DNA from: Paractinoplanes lichenicola
Lineage (GTDB): Bacteria > Actinomycetota > Actinomycetes > Mycobacteriales > Micromonosporaceae
Assembly: GCF_016785085.1 (NCBI RefSeq)
Contig: NZ_JAENHO010000009.1
Span: 310,001-374,000, forward strand
DNA length: 64,000 nt
Direction: 5' to 3'
The stretch's first letter is position 1. Each line of letters opens with the position of its first letter. A model generated the notes under the pieces. It did no database searches and was not told where the DNA came from. It saw only the letters and a program-made list of their open reading frames with translations. The position numbers and the translations under genes are program-made. This document shows, in pieces, positions 60,426-64,000 of the stretch.

Positions 60426-61562
60426 TTACGAGGGTGAGCGGGTGTGGCCCGGGGCGATCGAGGCCTGGACGACCAGGGCCGCCGCGCCGATGGCGGCTGC
60501 GTCGCGGGGCTGGGCCGACAGTTCGACCACGACCTCGTGGCGTCGGCGGGCGTGCGCAGTCGCCGCCAAGTGATTCCGCAGCCGGCGGGCATAGATCGAT
60601 CCCGCCACCGCCATCCCCGGCCCGGTCAGCACCAGCCGGCCGAGGTCGAGCAGGTTGACCGTCGACGTCACGGCCACTGCCAGATATCCCGCCGCCTCGT
60701 CGACCAGCGCGAATGCCTCGGCGTCACCGCTCACGGCGGCCCGGGCAAGGGCGTCGTACGCGCTCGGCAGTGACCCGTCCAAGCGCAGGCGGGCGGACAG
60801 GCCCGGGTGTTCGCGCGCGGCGGCGACGGTGGCGGCCATGGAGGCGTACCGTTCGACGCAGCCGCGGTTGCCGCAGGGGCACGGCCGCCCGTCGTACGCG
60901 ATGGAGAGGTGTCCTAGTTCGCCCGCGTCGAAGCTGGCCCCGCGGAACAGCGCGCCCCCGAAGACCAGGCCGGCGCCGATTCCCGTGGACAGGTAGACGC
61001 TGCCGAACGCCTGGTCGCGGGACACCCGGCGGGTCCAGAACTCGCCCAGCGCGGCGGCCGCCGAGTCGTTCTCGACCAGCACGGGCAGGCCGAGCTGGGC
61101 CGCCAGTTCGACGCCGCGCGACGACGGGACCCGGCCCGCGGGGGCGACGATCGCCAGGCCCTCGATGCGGTCGCGGGGCAGGTCGAGACCGGCCACGAAA
61201 TCGTCGAAGCGCTGCCCGAAGTCGTCGCTCAGCGGCACCACCTCGCGGCCGACGACGCCGCCGGTGAGGTCGATCGCCACGCACGTCACCGATTCGGGGC
61301 CCAGGTGGAAGCCGATGCCGAACCGGTTGGCCGGGTTGATCGCGAGCAGCTTGCGCGGCGCCCCGCGTACGGAGTCGGCGGAGCCGGTCTCGTGGATGAC
61401 CCCGTCGGCGATGAGGTCGCGCACGATGCCCGAGATGGAGGGCTGGGTCAGGCCGGTGAGCTCGGCCAGCTCGACCCGGCTGACCGCGACGGCCGAGCGG
61501 ACGACGTCGACGACGAGGGCGCGGCTGCCCGGCCCGGCCGCGGGCGCTTCACGACGTGCCAT
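60426..61562 (-). CDS. ROK-family transcriptional regulator
   Basis: A 378-residue ROK protein with winged helix VELAELTGLTQPSISGIVRDL and kinase-like domain with zinc motif GHLSIAYDGRPCPCGNRGC. It is divergent from an HTH-less LacI-like protein and near a sugar ABC operon. A 19-base palindrome before that operon is the likely target. ATG at 61562. Confidence 0.9.
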   Translation of the reverse strand: MARREAPAAGPGSRALVVDVVRSAVAVSRVELAELTGLTQPSISGIVRDLIADGVIHETGSADSVRGAPRKLLAINPANRFGIGFHLGPESVTCVAIDLTGGVVGREVVPLSDDFGQRFDDFVAGLDLPRDRIEGLAIVAPAGRVPSSRGVELAAQLGLPVLVENDSAAAALGEFWTRRVSRDQAFGSVYLSTGIGAGLVFGGALFRGASFDAGELGHLSIAYDGRPCPCGNRGCVERYASMAATVAAAREHPGLSARLRLDGSLPSAYDALARAAVSGDAEAFALVDEAAGYLAVAVTSTVNLLDLGRLVLTGPGMAVAGSIYARRLRNHLAATAHARRRHEVVVELSAQPRDAAAIGAAALVVQASIAPGHTRSPS

Positions 61563-61600
61563 GGGCGTACGGTCCTTGTCTCCTGCGGCTGGCCACGCGT

Positions 61601-61613
61601 TACCGTACCTGGG
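61601..61613 (+). promoter_or_regulatory. Leaderless-type -10 element of the LacI-like gene
   Basis: TACCGT (61601-61606) fits TANNNT, 6 bases before the GTG at 61613. It supports this short start and hence the absence of an HTH. Confidence 0.45.
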
Positions 61614-62440
61614 TGACACAGCCTCAGCGGCGGGTCGGCCTGGTTCTCGCGCGTGCGTCGCGGGTGCTGGGCGAGGAGCCGTATTACCACGAGTTCCTCG
61701 AGGGGCTCGAGCGCGTGCTGACCCCGGCCGGCGTGTCGGTGCTGGTGCAGGTGGTCACCGATCGCGAGGCCGAGAGCGCGGTGTACGAGCGGTGGGCGGC
61801 GGCGCGGCTCGTCGACGGGGTGGTGCTGGTCGATCTCGCGCCCGGCGACGATCGGGTGGCCCTGGTCGGGCGGCTCGGTCTGCCCGCGGTCGTGCTGGGC
61901 GCGCCGTCGACCGCGTCCGGGTTGCCGACGGTGTGGACTGACGACGCCGGTTTCGCGCAGGAGGCCGTGCGCTTCCTGGCCGACCGGGGCCACCACGTGA
62001 TCGGGCACATCAGCGGCCCGCTCACCTTCGCGCACACGCAGCTGCGCCGCACGGGGGCCGAGACCGAGGCCACCGTACGGGGGGTGGCCCTGCTGCGGGC
62101 CGAAGGCGATTACTCGTACGAGTCGGGTCGCGCGGCCGTCGCGGAACTGCTCGCGCAGGATCCGACCGCCATCATGTGCGACAACGACCTGATGGCGCTG
62201 GGCGTGCTCGACGAACTGCGGGAGCGCGCGATCGCCGTGCCGGGCGACGTGTCGGTGGTCGCCTGGGACGACTCGGCGCTGTGCCAGCTCGCGACGCCGC
62301 CGCTCTCCGCGATGAGCCACGACGTGGGCCGCATCGGCGAGCTCGCCGGCGGAGCGCTGCTCGACGCCATGGCCGGCAAACCCGCCGAGGTGTACGAGGC
62401 CCCGGCCGCCCACCTCGTCGCCCGCGCCACCACGAACTGA
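61613..62440 (+). CDS. LacI/GalR-type sugar-binding domain protein without HTH
   Basis: A 275-residue protein that starts directly in the effector domain (QRRVGLVLARASRVLGEEPYYHEFLEGLE). The remaining features are LacI-like: LVDGVVLVDLAP, GHISGPLTFAHTQLRR, CDNDLMALGVLDELRER, and VSVVAWDDSALCQLATPPLSAM. There is no N-terminal HTH, no signal peptide, and only 50 bases to the divergent ROK gene, so the DNA-binding part is truly absent. It may be a cytoplasmic sugar-binding modulator. Confidence 0.78.
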   Translation: MTQPQRRVGLVLARASRVLGEEPYYHEFLEGLERVLTPAGVSVLVQVVTDREAESAVYERWAAARLVDGVVLVDLAPGDDRVALVGRLGLPAVVLGAPSTASGLPTVWTDDAGFAQEAVRFLADRGHHVIGHISGPLTFAHTQLRRTGAETEATVRGVALLRAEGDYSYESGRAAVAELLAQDPTAIMCDNDLMALGVLDELRERAIAVPGDVSVVAWDDSALCQLATPPLSAMSHDVGRIGELAGGALLDAMAGKPAEVYEAPAAHLVARATTN

Positions 62441-62483
62441 CCGTTGCACCAGCTCAGCCTCCTCTTCACGCATCCCACGACCA

Positions 62484-62509
62484 CTTAAATTATTAATCTA
62501 AGGTTGACA
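62484..62509 (+). promoter_or_regulatory. Operator and -35 of the second sugar ABC operon
   Basis: The 19 bases 62484-62502 are a near-perfect palindrome (arms CTTA.ATTA and TAAT.TAAG around one central base, one mismatched pair). This is the most A+T-rich word in the region. TTGACA (62504-62509) directly follows as a -35; CATGCT (62528-62533) is a weak -10. It is a likely ROK or LacI-type site. Confidence 0.65.
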
Positions 62510-62600
62510 TGCCTGCAATGGCGGGCCCATGCTGGGCGCTCTACAGGGCGGCGCGCATCCGCTCTTCTCGATGAGATTTTCTGAGCGAACGGATACCGGC

Positions 62601-63908
62601 ATGACCACAAGAAGGCACCTGCTGGGGCTGGGCCTGGCGACCACGCTGACCCTCGCGGCCGGCTGCACCGGTGGCGCGGGCAGCGACGACGACGGCGGCG
62701 CGGGTGGCGAGATCACGGGCGAGATCACGGTGCTGACCAACCGCACCGACCTGGCCGAGACCGCGCTCCCGGCGTACGGGAAGGAATTTGAGGCGAAGTA
62801 TCCGGGGACGAAGGTCAGTTTCGAGCCCGTCACGAACTACGAGGGCGACGTCACGACGCAGCTCAGCTCGGGTGACTACGGGGACGTGCTGTTGATCCCC
62901 AACACGGTCGCCGTCGACCAGCTCGGGCAGTTCTTCGAGCCGCTGGGCAGCACCGACGAGCTCAAGGCGAAATACCGGTTCGTCGACGAGAAGGCGTTCG
63001 ACGGCAAGGTCTACGGGCTGTCGATCGGCGGGGTCGCGAACGGCCTGGTCGTGAACAAGCGGATCTGGCAGCAGGCCGGCATCACCGCGCCGCCCAAGAC
63101 GCCCGAGGATTTCCTGAGCGGGCTGGCGAAGATCAAGCAGACGACCGGCGCGGTGCCGTTCTACACCAACTACAAGGACGGCTGGCCGCTCGGGTTCTTC
63201 AACAGCCAGCGCGCGATCCTGGGCGATCCCGCCATCAACGACAAGTTCCCGGCCGACCCCGCGCCGTGGCAGCCCGGCAAGATCGAATACATCACCGACG
63301 GTCTCCTGTTCGACATCGTGCACGGCGGACTCATCGAGAAGGACCCGCTCACGACGAACTGGGAGGGCTCCAAGCCGATGATCGCCACCGGCAAGGTCGC
63401 CACTATGCTGCTCGGCTCGTGGGCGGTGCCGCAGATGAAGGACGCGGCCAAGGCGGCCGGCGCGAACCCGGAGGACATCGCCTTCTGGCCGTTCCCGTAC
63501 CAGACCGGCGGCAAGTTCCACGCGCGCATCGAGGGCGACTACAAGGCCGCCGTCTCGCGCAGTTCGGACAACAAGGCGACCGCACGGGCCTGGCTCGACT
63601 GGTTCGTCAACGAGTCGGGCTTCGCCGGCGATCAGGAGGCCATTCCGCCCGCGGTCGGGCAGCCGCTGCCGGCCGGGCTCAAGGCCTTCCAGGACACCGG
63701 GGTCGAGCTCGTCGAACTGCCCGCCGCGACCACCAACGCGGGCAAGGAGGACGAGATCATCAAGGAGTCCGAGATCGACCTGACCGGCAACATCTATCGG
63801 CAGAAGCTGGTCGACATCGCGCGCGGGGCGGCCAAGGGCGACAAGGACTCGTACTTCGCCGAGCTGAACAAGCGCTGGGGTGACGCGCACTCCCGGGTCA
63901 TGCGATGA
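62601..63908 (+). CDS. Sugar ABC transporter solute-binding lipoprotein
   Basis: A 435-residue binding lipoprotein. MTTRRHLLGLGLATTLTLAAGC gives a lipobox with Cys22 and an N-terminal RR that may allow Tat export. Family 1 features: GEITVLTNRTDLAE, VVNKRIWQQAG, TPEDFLSGLAKIKQ, GSWAVPQMKD. It starts a transport operon; the permease start overlaps its stop. The ligand is unknown. Confidence 0.9.
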   Translation: MTTRRHLLGLGLATTLTLAAGCTGGAGSDDDGGAGGEITGEITVLTNRTDLAETALPAYGKEFEAKYPGTKVSFEPVTNYEGDVTTQLSSGDYGDVLLIPNTVAVDQLGQFFEPLGSTDELKAKYRFVDEKAFDGKVYGLSIGGVANGLVVNKRIWQQAGITAPPKTPEDFLSGLAKIKQTTGAVPFYTNYKDGWPLGFFNSQRAILGDPAINDKFPADPAPWQPGKIEYITDGLLFDIVHGGLIEKDPLTTNWEGSKPMIATGKVATMLLGSWAVPQMKDAAKAAGANPEDIAFWPFPYQTGGKFHARIEGDYKAAVSRSSDNKATARAWLDWFVNESGFAGDQEAIPPAVGQPLPAGLKAFQDTGVELVELPAATTNAGKEDEIIKESEIDLTGNIYRQKLVDIARGAAKGDKDSYFAELNKRWGDAHSRVMR

Positions 63909-64000
63909 CGGTGCTCCTCTCGCGTCCCCGGCCTTCGGTGGAGACCGCGCGTCCGGCCAAGCGGAAGATTCCCGCCCACTGGTTCTATCTGGCGCCCGCG
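63905..64000 (+). CDS. Sugar ABC transporter permease (5' fragment)
   Basis: Starts MTVLLSRPRPSVETARPAKR and reaches WFYLAPA at the window edge, where MalF-like permeases have the start of helix 1. It overlaps the lipoprotein stop by ATGA. Only 32 codons are visible. Confidence 0.75.
   Translation, partial: MTVLLSRPRPSVETARPAKRKIPAHWFYLAPA

Noticed and set aside
1..64000. tRNA, rRNA, insertion sequences, prophage, plasmid origin
   Set aside because: No cloverleaf ending in CCA, no transposase or integrase motifs and no terminal inverted repeats were recognised on reading; a tRNAscan and ISfinder search would settle it.

Overview
The window is very G+C-rich, tightly packed DNA from a high-G+C Gram-positive actinobacterium. 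The regulator repertoire (many MmyB-type XRE, TetR, ECF41 sigma, ROK and LacI proteins), a type VII secretion EccB protein, probable leaderless promoters and frequent CGTACGG words fit Micromonosporaceae, perhaps Actinoplanes. That placement is inference. I saw no rRNA, tRNA, CRISPR array, insertion sequence or prophage. It looks like an accessory chromosomal arm rich in regulators, short-chain dehydrogenases and sugar transport.

Layout. 1-8232: end of a SpoIIE-type phosphatase, a FGGY kinase, an orphan EccB, a MarR/MFS efflux pair, a NYN/OST-HTH RNA-binding protein, an NmrA-like SDR and a small membrane protein. 8239-10455: two coupled hypotheticals, then an SDR and an MmyB regulator that have both lost their middles in frame. 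10456-13161: an ECF41 sigma, NDH-2 and a lone NTF2-like domain. 13271-15697: a GH13 enzyme, a wrecked arginase, and an SDR that has lost its stop. 15739-18215: TetR and an MFS pump with a clear operator. 18191-21259: XRE regulator facing cupin, alcohol dehydrogenase and SDR. 21239-23673: a solute-binding/VWA fusion and its membrane partner.

23725-33898 is the most coherent system. A CocE-type hydrolase and a ROK regulator face an operon of solute-binding lipoprotein, two permeases, a sulfatase and a GH38 alpha-mannosidase, with start and stop codons overlapping from the first permease to the end. Neither the sulfatase nor the mannosidase has a signal peptide, so the operon looks built to import a sulfated or esterified mannoside and dismantle it in the cytoplasm. 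33980-39849: a surface protein, MerR, DUF1304, then an AroE-paralogue/Nramp-like carrier/TetR operon behind a good promoter and operator, and a DUF6882 protein. 39996-45253: XRE/SDR pair, snapalysin, epoxide-hydrolase-like enzyme facing TetR with two operators, and a LacI regulator. 45314-54222: orphan PAS histidine kinase, aldo/keto reductase, XRE, PhoD phosphatase, second FGGY kinase, second ECF41 sigma, an isochorismatase-like protein. 54212-60399: secreted PL9 pectate lyase, SDR/TetR operon with two operators, an intergenic region with a large inverted repeat, MscS, YccF, a reductase and a small conserved protein. 60426-64000: ROK regulator, a LacI-like protein without a DNA-binding domain, and the start of a second sugar ABC operon that runs off the end.

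Two minisatellites lie exactly between convergent stop codons, and two intergenic regions each carry a pair of DnaA-box-like nonamers with the same 17-base period.
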